A DNA stretch of 64,000 nucleotides, taken from NCBI RefSeq assembly GCF_900177715.1, contig NZ_FXWG01000004.1, positions 22,782-86,781 on the forward strand. Direction: 5' to 3'. The position numbers and the translations under genes are program-made. A model generated the notes under the pieces. That model was not told where the DNA came from. It did no database searches and saw nothing but the letters and a program-made list of their open reading frames with translations. This stretch comes from Altererythrobacter xiamenensis (GTDB lineage: Bacteria; Pseudomonadota; Alphaproteobacteria; Sphingomonadales; Sphingomonadaceae). Each line of letters opens with the position of its first letter. Within the stretch, counting starts at the first letter, position 1. Positions 16,528-29,342 of this stretch are shown here, one piece after another.

Positions 16528-18102
16528 TTACTCCCATTCGATCGTACCGGGTGGCTTAGACGTATAGTCATAGACCACGCGGTTTATCCCCTGCACCTCG
16601 TTGACGATGCGCGTGGCGCACTGCGTCAGAAAGCCCGCGTCGAAGGGATAGACGTCTGCCGTCATCCCGTCGGTGCTGGTGACAGCGCGAAGGCCGCAAA
16701 CGCTGTCATAGGTGCGATGGTCGCCCATGACGCCAACCGTCTTCACCGGTAGCAACACGGCGAACGCCTGCCAGATCGCATCGTAGAGCCCCGCCTTGCG
16801 GATCTCGTCGAGATAGATCGCGTCCGCCTTGCGCAGGATATCGCAGCGTTCCTTGGTAACCTCGCCCGGAATGCGGATGGCGAGGCCCGGCCCCGGGAAG
16901 GGGTGGCGACCGACGAACTGGTCGTTGAGGCCGAGCTCGCGGCCGAGCTCGCGCACCTCGTCCTTGAACAGCTCGCGCAGCGGTTCGACAAGCTTCATGT
17001 TCATGCGTTCAGGCAGGCCGCCGACATTGTGGTGGCTCTTGATCGTGACGCTTGGCCCCCCGGTGAAGGAAACAGATTCGATCACATCGGGATAGAGCGT
17101 ACCCTGCGCGAGGAAATCCGCGCCGCCCAGTTTGTTCGCCTCTTCCTCGAACACCGCGATGAACTCGGCCCCGATGAACTTGCGCTTCTTCTCTGGGTCC
17201 GCGACGCCATCGAGGCCCGCCATGAAGCGGTCTTCTGCGTCCACCACCACCAGCGGGATGTTGTAGTGATCGCGGAACAGCGTCTCGACCTGTTCGCGTT
17301 CGTTGAGGCGCAGCAAGCCGTGATCGACGAAGACGCAGGTCAGCTGGTCGCCGATCGCCTCGTGGATGAGGATCGCCGCGACCGAGCTATCGACTCCGCC
17401 CGACAGCCCGCAGATCACGCGGCCTTCGCCAACCTGCTCGCGGATCTCGCGCACTTTCGTGTCGCGATAGGCAGCCATGGTCCAGTCGCCCGCCAGCCCG
17501 CAGACGTTGTGCACGAAATTGGCGAGCAGCTTGCCGCCATCGGGCGTGTGGACGACTTCCGGGTGAAACTGTGTGCCGTAGAACTTGCGCTCTTCATCGG
17601 CGATGACGGCAAAAGGTGCACCGTCCGAAATTGCGACGATCTCGAAGCCGGGGGCAAAGCGCGTGACCGTGTCCCCGTGGCTCATCCACACCTGGTGGCG
17701 TTCGCCTTCGTTCCACAGGCCCTCGAACAGCGCGCAGGACTTGGTCACGGTGAGGTAGGCGCGGCCGAATTCTCCGCCATCGCCCACTTCGTGCCCCGGC
17801 CGGACTTCGCCGCCAAGCTGGTGGCTCATGACCTGCTGGCCGTAACAGATGCCGAGGATCGGCACGCCTGCTTCGAACAGCATTTCCGGGGCGCGCGGGC
17901 TTCCCTCTTCGGGCACGCCGGCGGGCGATCCCGACAGGATGATGCCCTTGGGCTTGAGGCGATGAAACGCCTCTTCCGCCTGGGTGAAAGGCGCGATTTC
18001 GGAATAGACGCCCGCTTCGCGCACGCGGCGCGCGATCAGCTGGGTCACCTGGCTGCCGAAATCGACGATAAGGATGGAATCGGGGAGATGTGCGTCGTCC
18101 AT
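16528..18102 (-). CDS. guaA: GMP synthase (glutamine-hydrolysing)
   Basis: Converts XMP to GMP with glutamine and ATP. The 524 residues show the class I amidotransferase domain ([10 protein letters not shown] with Cys86, [10 protein letters not shown] for His/Glu), the ATP pyrophosphatase loop [12 protein letters not shown] near residue 230, and the C-terminal dimerisation domain ending PPGTIEWE. All catalytic parts are intact. The start ATG begins a normal-length protein. The upstream stretch to 18773 has no neighbouring gene on this strand. Confidence 0.98.
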   Translation of the reverse strand: MDDAHLPDSILIVDFGSQVTQLIARRVREAGVYSEIAPFTQAEEAFHRLKPKGIILSGSPAGVPEEGSPRAPEMLFEAGVPILGICYGQQVMSHQLGGEVRPGHEVGDGGEFGRAYLTVTKSCALFEGLWNEGERHQVWMSHGDTVTRFAPGFEIVAISDGAPFAVIADEERKFYGTQFHPEVVHTPDGGKLLANFVHNVCGLAGDWTMAAYRDTKVREIREQVGEGRVICGLSGGVDSSVAAILIHEAIGDQLTCVFVDHGLLRLNEREQVETLFRDHYNIPLVVVDAEDRFMAGLDGVADPEKKRKFIGAEFIAVFEEEANKLGGADFLAQGTLYPDVIESVSFTGGPSVTIKSHHNVGGLPERMNMKLVEPLRELFKDEVRELGRELGLNDQFVGRHPFPGPGLAIRIPGEVTKERCDILRKADAIYLDEIRKAGLYDAIWQAFAVLLPVKTVGVMGDHRTYDSVCGLRAVTSTDGMTADVYPFDAGFLTQCATRIVNEVQGINRVVYDYTSKPPGTIEWE

Positions 18103-18326
18103 TTGCGCCGATTAGTGGGGTGGTGGGTGCCTTGCAAGGCGGGCCCGCTGCGGTTTTCCCGGGCATCGCCCGGCGTTCGACAATTCGCCCCAAGGTTACT
18201 TGCAAAATACGCAACAACTTTACGCATTATCTCATTTGAGTTTCGTGCAATCGAACCTTAGTTCGCCCTCACAGCCTGAAGACGAGGTTTCCTCTCCCAC
18301 CTCGCCGGGCTTGCAGGAGAAGTGAG

Positions 18327-18407
18327 ATGCGCTTTGCAGTTCACGCTCTGGCCTTCCTTGCCGCGACCGCGATGAGCGGTCTGACTCTCGGGCACACCCT
18401 CGCCTGA
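18327..18407 (+). CDS. Possible 26-residue hydrophobic small protein
   Basis: ATG to TGA encodes 26 residues: MRFAVHALAFL, AATAMSGLTL, GHTLA. It would be a single hydrophobic helix with a charged N terminus, like a tiny membrane protein or an orphan signal-like peptide. AGGAG eight bases before the ATG (18316-18320) is a good ribosome binding site. Length is too short for judgement by codon use, and the frame could be chance or the leader of a small RNA. Confidence 0.35.
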   Translation: MRFAVHALAFLAATAMSGLTLGHTLA

Positions 18408-18439
18408 GGCGAAGCGACAAGGCGCATAGGCAGCGAAAG

Positions 18440-18487
18440 AGACGCGGCCGCCAAAAATCAGTCCTCCCCCCCATGGCGGCTGCGTCT
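18440..18487. repeat. Inverted repeat, 13-bp arms with one mismatch
   Basis: AGACGCGGCCGCC (18440-18452) faces GGCGGCTGCGTCT (18475-18487), giving 12 of 13 pairs with a 22-base loop. There is no T-run on either strand that would make a clear terminator. It lies just after the possible 26-residue frame. Confidence 0.5.
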
Positions 18488-18773
18488 CGATCGCAAACAT
18501 CGCAGATCGCGTGAATCCCCGCACTTTCAGAATCGCGCAGTCCGCCGAAGCGGCGTATTACGGATCAATCCCTATCGCCGCGAAAGGCGAAAGTTCGCAC
18601 CCCTGGGCGATATTGCAGTTGCTGGTCCCAGCCGCTTTGTCGAGCGGCAGTGCCCATCGGTCGCAAATTGCCCGGAGTTCCCCTTAGCTTCAGGCCGAAC
18701 AGGCGCGGCGACCTGCAGTCCTCTCTCCAACGGAAAAAGGTGGTCGCGCCTAATGCGCCCTTGATCGAGCAGG

Positions 18774-20330
18774 TCAGAACGATTCGGCGCTCGCCGTCAG
18801 CCTTTCCCGCAACTCGGTCTTGAGCAGTTTGCCGATATGGCTGCGCGGCATTTCGTCGATGGTATAAAGCGCGGCGAGCCGCTGGGTCTTGCCGAGACGC
18901 GCATTCACGCTGGCCATCACTGCCTCGGCATCGCCATCCGACCCCTTCGCGAAGGTGACGAAGCCGACCGGCGTTTCACCCCACCGCTTTGACGGCATTC
19001 CGATTACCGCCGCTTCAAGCACGCCTTCTTCCTTGAGCAGCTCGTTTTCCAGATCGACCGGATAGATGTTGAAGCCGCCCGAAATGATCATGTCTTTCGA
19101 GCGTCCGACCAGTTCGACGAAACCGTCCGCATCGACCCGCCCGATATCGCCCATGCGCTGCCACACGAGGCCAGTTTCGGGGTCGGTCCAGTAACCCTCG
19201 CGGGTCTTGCCCGGCTGGTTCTTGTATCCGCTCATCATGGTCTGCGAGAGCCCGATCAGATTACCCGCCTCGCCCGGAGCGACAGGCTTGTCCTCGTCGT
19301 CGAGCACCTTGAGCTCGCTCCCCGGAGCAGGGCGGCCGACCGTGTGCAGCTTGTCGGGAAACTCGTGGCAGGCGAGGAGGCAAACGACCCCGCCCTCTGT
19401 CATCGAATAGATCTCGATCAGCCCGCCCGGCATGCGGCGCAGCACTTCTGCCTTGAGCTCGGCGGAAAACGGCGCGGAGGTGCAGTATTTGAGCGTCAGC
19501 GACGACAGGTCGTAATCGTCGAACCCTTCGAAATCCATCAAGCGCTGGTATTGCACCGGCACCAGCATGGTGACGGTGACCTTATGGTCCTGCGCAGTCT
19601 GCAGCCAGCGTGCACAATCGAACTTGCCCATCACGTTGACCGTGCCGCCCGCCAGCAGCGGGGGAAGGAAAGCGACCATGGTAGTGTTCGAATAGAGCGG
19701 CGTAGAGGCGAGCGAGCGGACTTCGAGGCCGCTTGCGAGATAACTCGTTGCGGTCGAGCCGAACTGCCGCCAGCGCATCAGGTGCGAATGGACGATGCCC
19801 TTGGGGATGCCGGTGGTGCCGGATGAATAGATGATGTTGAACGGGTCTTTCTCGCCCGGCTCGATCGCAGGTGCATTGGTGCCTTCCGGCGCCATCCAGC
19901 CGTCGAGATCCTCCAGCGCGATATGGTCGAGATCGGGCATGAAGTCCTCGCCCAGCTCGGCGCTCTTGCCGGCGTCGATGAACAGGTGCCGCGCGCCCGA
20001 GTCTCCCGCCATCCCTATCAGCTGATCCTTCGAAGCGCTGGTTGTGAGCGGCGCAGCCACGCCGCCCGCCCGAACCGCGGCGAGGAAGACCAGCGCGTAA
20101 TTGATGCAGCTGGTGCCGAGGATCGCGACAGATTGCCCGCGCTCAAGCCCGGTTTCGAGCAGCCGCGCCGCAATCCGCTCGACGCGGTCGCCCAGCTCGC
20201 CCCAGGTGATCTCGCCATTCTCGTCCCGCAAGGCAGGCTTGTCCGGCTGGCATTCGGCCCAACCGGCCAACACTTGTGAAAAATTGCCGAAGTCGGCCTG
20301 CAATGTCTGGAGCATGTCGGTGTTTGTCAT
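18774..20330 (-). CDS. Class I adenylate-forming acyl-CoA synthetase
   Basis: A 518-residue ANL-family ligase forming acyl-CoA from an acid, ATP and CoA. Seen: the P-loop IIYSSGTTGIPKG, the A5-type motif IEIYSMTEGGVV, the GDIGRVDADGFVELVGRSKD hinge, and the C-terminal GKLLKTELRERL with the catalytic Lys. The TEGG and the methyl-tolerant pocket do not define the acid. A start at MTNTDM is used; no strong ribosome binding site is seen, and another Met lies five residues on. It runs away from the M20 peptidase gene, same strand, 84 bases apart. Confidence 0.9.
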   Translation of the reverse strand: MTNTDMLQTLQADFGNFSQVLAGWAECQPDKPALRDENGEITWGELGDRVERIAARLLETGLERGQSVAILGTSCINYALVFLAAVRAGGVAAPLTTSASKDQLIGMAGDSGARHLFIDAGKSAELGEDFMPDLDHIALEDLDGWMAPEGTNAPAIEPGEKDPFNIIYSSGTTGIPKGIVHSHLMRWRQFGSTATSYLASGLEVRSLASTPLYSNTTMVAFLPPLLAGGTVNVMGKFDCARWLQTAQDHKVTVTMLVPVQYQRLMDFEGFDDYDLSSLTLKYCTSAPFSAELKAEVLRRMPGGLIEIYSMTEGGVVCLLACHEFPDKLHTVGRPAPGSELKVLDDEDKPVAPGEAGNLIGLSQTMMSGYKNQPGKTREGYWTDPETGLVWQRMGDIGRVDADGFVELVGRSKDMIISGGFNIYPVDLENELLKEEGVLEAAVIGMPSKRWGETPVGFVTFAKGSDGDAEAVMASVNARLGKTQRLAALYTIDEMPRSHIGKLLKTELRERLTASAESF

Positions 20331-20414
20331 GGGCGGCACACTAGCCGCCGCGCATCGCCCGACAAGTATCAAATCAATAGCGGCGATATTCGATGGGGCC
20401 GGCACCCGCCGCCC

Positions 20415-21830
20415 TCACTCCGGGCTGGCGTAAGCCTTGATCAGGTCGAACAGGAAGTCGCGCCCGACATAGAGCGAGCGGGCGCTGATGCGCTCGTTGA
20501 GACCATGAACGCCATTGCCATCGGGATCGCCCCAAGCACCCGGGACGCCATAGGCCGGAATGCCCGTCGCGGTGAGGAAGGTCGAATCGGTATAACCGTT
20601 CGACATGACCGGCACGAGCGGAACGCCCGGGAAGTAACGCTCGACCAGTTCGCGCGCGGGCCCGAGTACACGCTCGTCCATCGGCGGGGGCGGCGGTGCC
20701 GGACGACGCGGCTCGAGGATGGTGATCGAAAGCGCCTCATCATCGACGATCCGCGCCAGTTCCTCGCCGACCTCTTCGATCGTGTTGCCGGGGAAGATGC
20801 GGCAATTCACATTCGCCTGCGCCCGCTGGGCCAGAGCATTGCGGGCGTGTCCTGCCTCCAGCATGGTCGCGACGCAGGTCGTTCGCAGGTTCGAGTGGAG
20901 GAACGGGTCGGTATTGACCACGGCTTCGGCTTCCGCATTCGTCGGGTCGTTGGCAAGCGCGACCATCGCGTCGCCGATCGCGTCGCCGCGCCCCTCGCCC
21001 GCGACCCGGAAATAAGTCCGCGTCGTATCGTTGAACTCGAGCGGGAAGCGATGTTCGCCGATCTTCACGAGCGCCTGGGCCAGCTGGGTGATCGCATTGT
21101 CGGGCCGGGGCACCGAGCTGTGTCCGCCGGGGTTGGTGAACTCGAGCACGTAATTGGCGAAGATCTTCTCGCCGACCTGGATCGCCTGTTCGACGACCTT
21201 GCCGTCCTCGTCTGCGGTACCGCCGCCGCCCTCGTTGATCGCGAACTCGGCATCGATCAGTTCGCGGCGGTTATCGACCAGCCATTCGACCCCGTTGAAG
21301 GCGCCATTGGTTTCCTCGCCGCAGGTGAGCGCGATCTTGACCGTGCGCTGCGGGCGATAGCCGGTTTTCTGGAAGCGGATGAGCGTGTCGACCAGCACTG
21401 CCGCCATCGCCTTGTCGTCGGCGACGCCGCGGCCATAGAGATAGCCCTCTTCCTCGTAGAGCGTGAAGGGATCGCGCTCCCAATCTTCGCGCTTGGCCTC
21501 GACCACGTCGATATGCGCGATGGCGAGCAAGGGTTTCAATGTCTCGGAAGTGCCGGGATAAACTGCGACCATCCCACCCTCGCGCGGAGCATCCTCGGTC
21601 GCAAAAAGGGTCAGGTTTTCCTCCGGCAATCCGGCGGCGCGCAGGCGGTCGACCATGCGTTCGGCGGCGAGAGTGCAGCTTCCGTTGCTCAGCGTCGTGT
21701 CGGTTTCGACCAGCTCTTCGAACAGGTCGCGGAACTCTGACTGGTCCGCCGTCAGCGCAGCTTCCTGCGCGGCACTGGCGGAACCTGCCAGCAGGCTGGC
21801 TCCCAATGTCGCCAAGACGCGGTATTTCAT
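20415..21830 (-). CDS. Exported M20-family metallopeptidase
   Basis: A 471-residue dizinc exopeptidase of the M20/M25/M40 group. A signal peptide spans residues 1-21 (ends SASAAQEA). Metal-site motifs are IAHIDVVEA (His ligand and Asp), YGRGVADDKAM (bridging Asp), TCGEETNG (general-base and ligand Glu) and a C-terminal YTDSTFLTATGIPAYG. A lid/dimer domain of about 110 residues lies between. Location is periplasmic. It resembles carboxypeptidase/acetylornithine-deacetylase-like peptidases; the substrate is not determined. Divergent from gyrB. Confidence 0.93.
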   Translation of the reverse strand: MKYRVLATLGASLLAGSASAAQEAALTADQSEFRDLFEELVETDTTLSNGSCTLAAERMVDRLRAAGLPEENLTLFATEDAPREGGMVAVYPGTSETLKPLLAIAHIDVVEAKREDWERDPFTLYEEEGYLYGRGVADDKAMAAVLVDTLIRFQKTGYRPQRTVKIALTCGEETNGAFNGVEWLVDNRRELIDAEFAINEGGGGTADEDGKVVEQAIQVGEKIFANYVLEFTNPGGHSSVPRPDNAITQLAQALVKIGEHRFPLEFNDTTRTYFRVAGEGRGDAIGDAMVALANDPTNAEAEAVVNTDPFLHSNLRTTCVATMLEAGHARNALAQRAQANVNCRIFPGNTIEEVGEELARIVDDEALSITILEPRRPAPPPPPMDERVLGPARELVERYFPGVPLVPVMSNGYTDSTFLTATGIPAYGVPGAWGDPDGNGVHGLNERISARSLYVGRDFLFDLIKAYASPE

Positions 21831-21883
21831 GCTCTTCCCCCCACTGCCCGACGCTGCATCCTAGCGCATTTGCCTGTGGATGA

Positions 21884-24864
<2,981 letters not shown>

Positions 24865-24894
24865 GACCAGTTACGTGACGGGCAAGGAGCGTTG

Positions 24895-26022
24895 ATGGAC
24901 AATCCCGGTGACGAAGGCAGCGCAATCAACCGTGGCGGGTTCTACCTGTTCCTCGCCGCGATCACCCTTGCAATGGCTTATGTCGTGTGGCCGTTTGCCG
25001 CGCCGCTGCTTTGGGCCGCGCTGGCAGCGATCATGTTCCAGCCGCTCTATCAGTGGATCTATGCGCGCAGCAACGACAGCCCCAACCGGTCCGCCGTCGC
25101 CGCTCTCCTGATCATCACCTTCGCGGTGCTCATTCCGAGCTTCATCATTGGCGGGCTGATCGTGGACGAGGCGGCCAATGTCGTCATTGCCTTCCAGGAA
25201 GGGCGCATCGACATCGCCGCTTTGGTGGACGATGTGATCAACGCGCTGCCCAGCAATATCCAGCAGTGGCTCGACGATTCGGGCTGGGGCGACATGAGCG
25301 AAATGCAGGCAAGCGCGCAGCAGTTCATCGGCGAGAGTGCAGGGCTGATCGCGCAACAGGCGATCTCGATCGGCGGCGGCGTATTCGGCTTCGTGCTGAG
25401 CTTCGCCACCGGGCTCTATGTCACCTACTTCCTGCTGCGCGACGGCAAGGCCATTTCCGCACGCATCATGCATGACCTTCCGCTCGAAAACACCATCGTG
25501 AGAGAGCTCGCCGATCGCTTCATCGGCATTGTGCGCGCGACGATAAAGGGATCGGTGGTGGTCGGCATCGTACAGGGCACTCTGGGCGCGATCACGTTCT
25601 GGATCGTGGGCATGCCATCCGTCGTACTGTTCGGCATGGTCATGGCGATTGCCTCGCTGCTACCCGCAGTCGGCTCGGGCCTCGTGTGGGTTCCAGCCGC
25701 CATTTACCTGCTCGCGACCGGATCGATCTGGGAGGGGCTGTTTGTGGTTTTCTCCGGCGTGGTCATCATTGGCATGGCCGACAATATCCTGCGCCCGATA
25801 CTGGTTGGACGCGACACCGGTATTCCCGACTGGATAATCCTGATCACCACGCTCGGCGGGATTGCGACACTGGGCCTTTCGGGCGTCGTGCTCGGTCCGC
25901 TGGTCGCGGGCCTGTTCCTCGCCGGATGGTCGATCATCCAGGATTTCCGCGAGCCAGTCCCCGTAGAGACTCCTGACGAGGTGAAGGACGCAGAAGCTAT
26001 TCTCCAGGCAGCACCCGAATGA
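24895..26022 (+). CDS. AI-2E family transporter (PerM-like)
   Basis: A 375-residue inner-membrane protein with seven or eight hydrophobic segments and the AI-2E/PerM signature in its C-terminal half: GIVQGTLGAITFWIVGMP, LLPAVGSGLVWVPAAIYLL, MADNILRPILVGRDTGIPDW and GLSGVVLGPLVAGLFLAGW. The soluble loop between TM3 and TM4 is characteristic. Some members move autoinducer 2 or sodium ions; the substrate here is unknown. AAGGAG seven bases before the ATG sets the start. The following gene overlaps as ATGA. Confidence 0.92.
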   Translation: MDNPGDEGSAINRGGFYLFLAAITLAMAYVVWPFAAPLLWAALAAIMFQPLYQWIYARSNDSPNRSAVAALLIITFAVLIPSFIIGGLIVDEAANVVIAFQEGRIDIAALVDDVINALPSNIQQWLDDSGWGDMSEMQASAQQFIGESAGLIAQQAISIGGGVFGFVLSFATGLYVTYFLLRDGKAISARIMHDLPLENTIVRELADRFIGIVRATIKGSVVVGIVQGTLGAITFWIVGMPSVVLFGMVMAIASLLPAVGSGLVWVPAAIYLLATGSIWEGLFVVFSGVVIIGMADNILRPILVGRDTGIPDWIILITTLGGIATLGLSGVVLGPLVAGLFLAGWSIIQDFREPVPVETPDEVKDAEAILQAAPE

Positions 26023-26768
26023 TCCAGCCGGTCGCCCCCGGTTCTCCCGCCGAACAGCTCGGTCGGCTGTTCCTGGCAGGCGTGCTGGTGGTGTTCCTGC
26101 CGCAGCTGCCGCTCGGCAATTTTCTGGTCTATCCCTTCACCATCCTCACCACCTGGTTCCACGAGATGGGTCATGGACTTACCGCCATGCTGCTCGGCAA
26201 TGACTTTCACCGGCTGGTTATCTTCCCCTCCGGCTCAGGCTATGCCGAAACGCTCTATCCCGGCGGCGAGCCCGGCGGGCTGACCCGCGCGCTGGTCGCA
26301 GCCGGCGGCCCGCTCGGCCCGGTGGTGATCGGCGCTGCGCTGATTCTCGCCTCCAGCCGGGAGAAATGGTGGAAGCCCGCGCTGTTCGCGCTCGCCGGCA
26401 TCCTCGTGCTCTCGGCCCTCATCTGGGTTCGCAGCGCAGTCGGGCTTACCGTTCTGCCGCTCGTCGCGGCGGCTCTCGGCTGGATCGCCATCAAGGGCCC
26501 GCCCTGGCTCGACCGCTTCTCGCTCCAGTTCCTCGGCGTGCTTGCCGCGATGAGCATGCTGCGCGACTGGGATTACCTCTTTTCCTGCCGTGCTGTGATC
26601 GGCGGCCAGTTCATGCTGTCCGATACCTGCGCCATGGAGGAAGCGCTGGCACTGCCCTATTGGGTCTGGGCGGTGCTGATCATCGCCGCCTCGGCCGCGA
26701 TCATCGGGCTGAGCCTGAAGTACGCGCTCGCCCAGCCAGCGGGGCGCGCCTCTCGCCTGCGTCGATAG
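26019..26768 (+). CDS. M50-family membrane metallopeptidase-like protein
   Basis: A 249-residue multi-spanning membrane protein with an HEMGH zinc motif at residues 48-52 in a hydrophobic segment (TWFHEMGHGLTAML) as in M50 proteases, followed by about five more hydrophobic segments. The second M50 motif with the Asp ligand is not obvious, so activity is unproven. It belongs to a bacterial M50 subgroup of uncharacterised function. Its ATG overlaps the preceding transporter stop, so the gyrB-downstream genes form one translational chain. Confidence 0.82.
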   Translation: MIQPVAPGSPAEQLGRLFLAGVLVVFLPQLPLGNFLVYPFTILTTWFHEMGHGLTAMLLGNDFHRLVIFPSGSGYAETLYPGGEPGGLTRALVAAGGPLGPVVIGAALILASSREKWWKPALFALAGILVLSALIWVRSAVGLTVLPLVAAALGWIAIKGPPWLDRFSLQFLGVLAAMSMLRDWDYLFSCRAVIGGQFMLSDTCAMEEALALPYWVWAVLIIAASAAIIGLSLKYALAQPAGRASRLRR

Positions 26769-26823
26769 TGCGTTGACCGGCGCTGACTTGCGCTTGCCAT
26801 AAATGCGCGCCATCTGCGGAGCC

Positions 26824-28572
26824 ATGAAGAAGCTTCTCCCAGCGCTTGCCGCGCTCTCCCTCTCCGCCTGTGTCAGCGTTCCCCAAAACCTGCCGGTTGT
26901 ATCGTCAGTTCCCGATACTCAAGCGCCAGTGACCTTGCGCGTGATCGGCCTCAATGACTTCCACGGCAATCTCGAACCGATCCGCCGCCCGATCACGGTG
27001 ATGGGCAATGACGGCGAACGGACCGAGCTCTACGCTGCCGGGGCCGCGCATCTCGCCACCGCCGTCGCGGAAACGCGCGCGCAGGACGAGCATTCGCTGG
27101 TCATCGCGGCAGGCGATCTTATCGGCGGTAGCCCGCTGATCTCTTCCTACTTTCTCGACGAGCCCGCGATTGGCGCGATGAATCGCATCGGGCTCGATTT
27201 CAACGCGGTGGGCAACCATGAATTCGACCGCGGATGGCAGGAATTGAAGCGCATCCAGGAGGGCGGCTGCGAGCAGTTCACGCTACGCAAGCCCTGCGCG
27301 GTCGAGCCGGAATATGGTGGTGCCGATTTCCAGTTCCTCGCCGCCAACGTCATCATGCCCGACGGCACGACGCTGTTCCCGGCTTACGGCATCCGCGAGT
27401 ATGACGGGGTCAAGGTAGGGGTGATCGGGCTGACGCTGAAAGAGACCCCCACGCTCGTCACCCCGAGCGGCGTCGAGGGGCTCGACTTCACCCCCGAAGC
27501 ACAGGCGATCAATGCCTCGGTCGAGGCACTGGCCGCGCAAGGCATCGAGGCGATCGTCGTCTCGATCCACCAGGGACTCTACACAGAGGTCGGCTATAAC
27601 GACAAAAGCTGCGGCGGCGTATCCGGCCCGCTGATCGACATTCTGAAAGGCGTCGACCCGCGCGTCGATCTCGTCATTTCGGGGCACACCCATCGCTCCT
27701 ATGTCTGCGACTTCACCGACATCGATACCGATCGTCGTTTCTGGGTGACGAGCGCCGGCTATGGCAGCTCGCTGTTCACCGATATCGCGCTCGAGCTCGA
27801 TCCCGCGACCGGTGATGCGCGCGTGCTGAGCGCCGACAACAAGGTGGTGCAGAGCGTCGGCACGACGCGCGATGGCGAAACCGCTTCGCCCGATCCGGGT
27901 TTTCGCCAATATGCTGCCGATCCGGACGTCGCCGCCTATGTCGCGCGCTATGCCGATGCCTCGCGCGCCGCCGCCGATCGCCCGGTCGGACGCGTCACCG
28001 GCGACCCGCGCGATCCCGGCCCCGCAACCGAGGAAACCCCGCTCGGCAATGCCATCGCCGATGCGCAACTCCTCGCCACGCAGGAGGCAGGCGCACAGAT
28101 CGCTTTCATGAACAATTCGGGCGTTCGCACCGCGCTGGCCCCGGCAGACGATGGCACGATCACCTTTGGCCAGATCTACGCGGTCCAGCCCTTCGGCAAC
28201 ACGCTGGTGACGCGTAGCTACACCGGCGAGCAGCTGATCGCACTGCTCGAACAGCAGTTCGACGATGAAGGCTTCGTCCAGACCTTCAGCGTGTCGGAAG
28301 GCTTTGCCATGACATACGACATGAGAAGGCCGGCTGGTGACCGCCTGGTCAGCGCGACGCTCAACGGCGAACCGATCGATCGGCAAGCGACCTATCGCGT
28401 GACGATGAACAGCTTCCTTGCGGCAGGCGGTGACAGCTTCACCGTCTTCGAAGACGGCACCGATACGACCGTGGGCGGGCTCGATCTCGATGCGCTGGAA
28501 TTGTGGCTGGCGCAGGAAGAAGTGCGCACCCTGCCGCCCGAAGGCCGCGTGACCGACGCAACGCCGGAATAG
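26824..28572 (+). CDS. 5'-nucleotidase/bifunctional metallophosphatase lipoprotein (UshA-like)
   Basis: A 582-residue predicted lipoprotein: signal MKKLLPALAALSLSAC with lipobox, then the calcineurin-like dimetal domain with GLNDFHGNLEPI, AAGDLIGGSPL, VGNHEFDRG, and VISGHTHRSY, and a C-terminal 5'-nucleotidase domain (AFMNNSGVRTAL, QPFGNTLVTRSYTG, NSFLAAGGDSFTVF) with the substrate pocket. It would hydrolyse nucleotides or UDP-sugars in the periplasm, supplying nucleoside and phosphate. The inner ATG is chosen to give the lipoprotein signal. No Pho box is visible just upstream. Confidence 0.93.
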   Translation: MKKLLPALAALSLSACVSVPQNLPVVSSVPDTQAPVTLRVIGLNDFHGNLEPIRRPITVMGNDGERTELYAAGAAHLATAVAETRAQDEHSLVIAAGDLIGGSPLISSYFLDEPAIGAMNRIGLDFNAVGNHEFDRGWQELKRIQEGGCEQFTLRKPCAVEPEYGGADFQFLAANVIMPDGTTLFPAYGIREYDGVKVGVIGLTLKETPTLVTPSGVEGLDFTPEAQAINASVEALAAQGIEAIVVSIHQGLYTEVGYNDKSCGGVSGPLIDILKGVDPRVDLVISGHTHRSYVCDFTDIDTDRRFWVTSAGYGSSLFTDIALELDPATGDARVLSADNKVVQSVGTTRDGETASPDPGFRQYAADPDVAAYVARYADASRAAADRPVGRVTGDPRDPGPATEETPLGNAIADAQLLATQEAGAQIAFMNNSGVRTALAPADDGTITFGQIYAVQPFGNTLVTRSYTGEQLIALLEQQFDDEGFVQTFSVSEGFAMTYDMRRPAGDRLVSATLNGEPIDRQATYRVTMNSFLAAGGDSFTVFEDGTDTTVGGLDLDALELWLAQEEVRTLPPEGRVTDATPE

Positions 28573-28576
28573 GCGA

Positions 28577-29206
28577 TTACCGGATTACGCGCAGGCCGTT
28601 GGACTGTCCGGCTTCGACATTCTTCCCACTGAGTCCAGCGAACAGGACATCGAGGATCGCGGCCAGTTTCTCTTCCGTCAGACGGTGGGCGATCATCATG
28701 AGCACGTTCGGCGAGGTGTAGGCGATCATCATCTGGTTGATCAGCGTCAGCGCACGGTCGATCGCGAGCCCTTCGAAATATCCCTCGGCCTGCGCCTGAG
28801 CGATCAGTTCGGTGAGATAGTGGTCGGCAAGATCGATGAACCCCCTGACCTGTTCGAAATTGTCGCTCCCCAGTTCGCAGTAGAGCGCAAACAGCGCGGG
28901 ATCTTCTTCGAAGCGTTCGCGCTCACGCACATAGCGGCGGGCGAAGAATTCGTAGAACTTGCGCTGGATCGGCAGATCGGAAGCGACGACCTCTTCCATG
29001 ACCCTGATGTCGTGCGCGTACCATTCCTCTACGATCGCTTCGAACAGATCGGTTTCTTCGGGAAAAATGGTTTCGATCCGCGAGCGCGAGATGCGGCTTT
29101 CGGCCGCGAGATCGCTGCGCGTAACGCCTGAACCGCGCTTCTCGATCAGTTCCATCGCCAGCTGCACCAGTTCGGCGCGCTTTGCTCTGGCTTCTTCCGC
29201 AGTCAC
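28577..29206 (-). CDS. TetR-family transcriptional regulator
   Basis: A 209-residue regulator. Residues 5-55 hold a TetR helix-turn-helix (VTRSDLAAESRISRSRIETI). The ligand-binding part is all-helical with a DNF/ADHYL pattern of unknown effector. The start is GTG with GGGAGG six bases upstream; a TTG at 29221 would put the ribosome binding site inside the gene. Adjacent genes in the same orientation are a DUF1295 membrane protein and an acyltransferase, possible targets in lipid metabolism. Confidence 0.9.
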   Translation of the reverse strand: MTAEEARAKRAELVQLAMELIEKRGSGVTRSDLAAESRISRSRIETIFPEETDLFEAIVEEWYAHDIRVMEEVVASDLPIQRKFYEFFARRYVRERERFEEDPALFALYCELGSDNFEQVRGFIDLADHYLTELIAQAQAEGYFEGLAIDRALTLINQMMIAYTSPNVLMMIAHRLTEEKLAAILDVLFAGLSGKNVEAGQSNGLRVIR

Positions 29207-29342
29207 GCAAACCTCCCTCAAGATCGAACCGCAGCGATTCCTGCCCTGTCCCGCAATCTAGGGACGCACGGCACTGGGTTAAAGCCCGGGATTGTTCACC
29301 TGAAGACGTTTATCGACGAAAGCGGCCGCGTCCTCGTGTCGT

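Larger units (their letters stand above)
18103..18773. other. Long intergenic stretch between guaA and an acyl-CoA ligase gene
   Basis: About 670 bases hold no conventional gene. They contain the leader side of guaA, a 26-codon open frame at 18327-18407 and an inverted repeat at 18440-18487, both listed separately. The remaining sequence, including 18490-18773, shows nothing I can assign; reverse-strand frames here look random. Confidence 0.6.

Noticed and set aside
18658..18671. CGGTCGCAAATTGC shared with 47638-47651
   Set aside because: A 14-base match between two places in 64 kb is expected by chance alone, and neither context suggests a common element.
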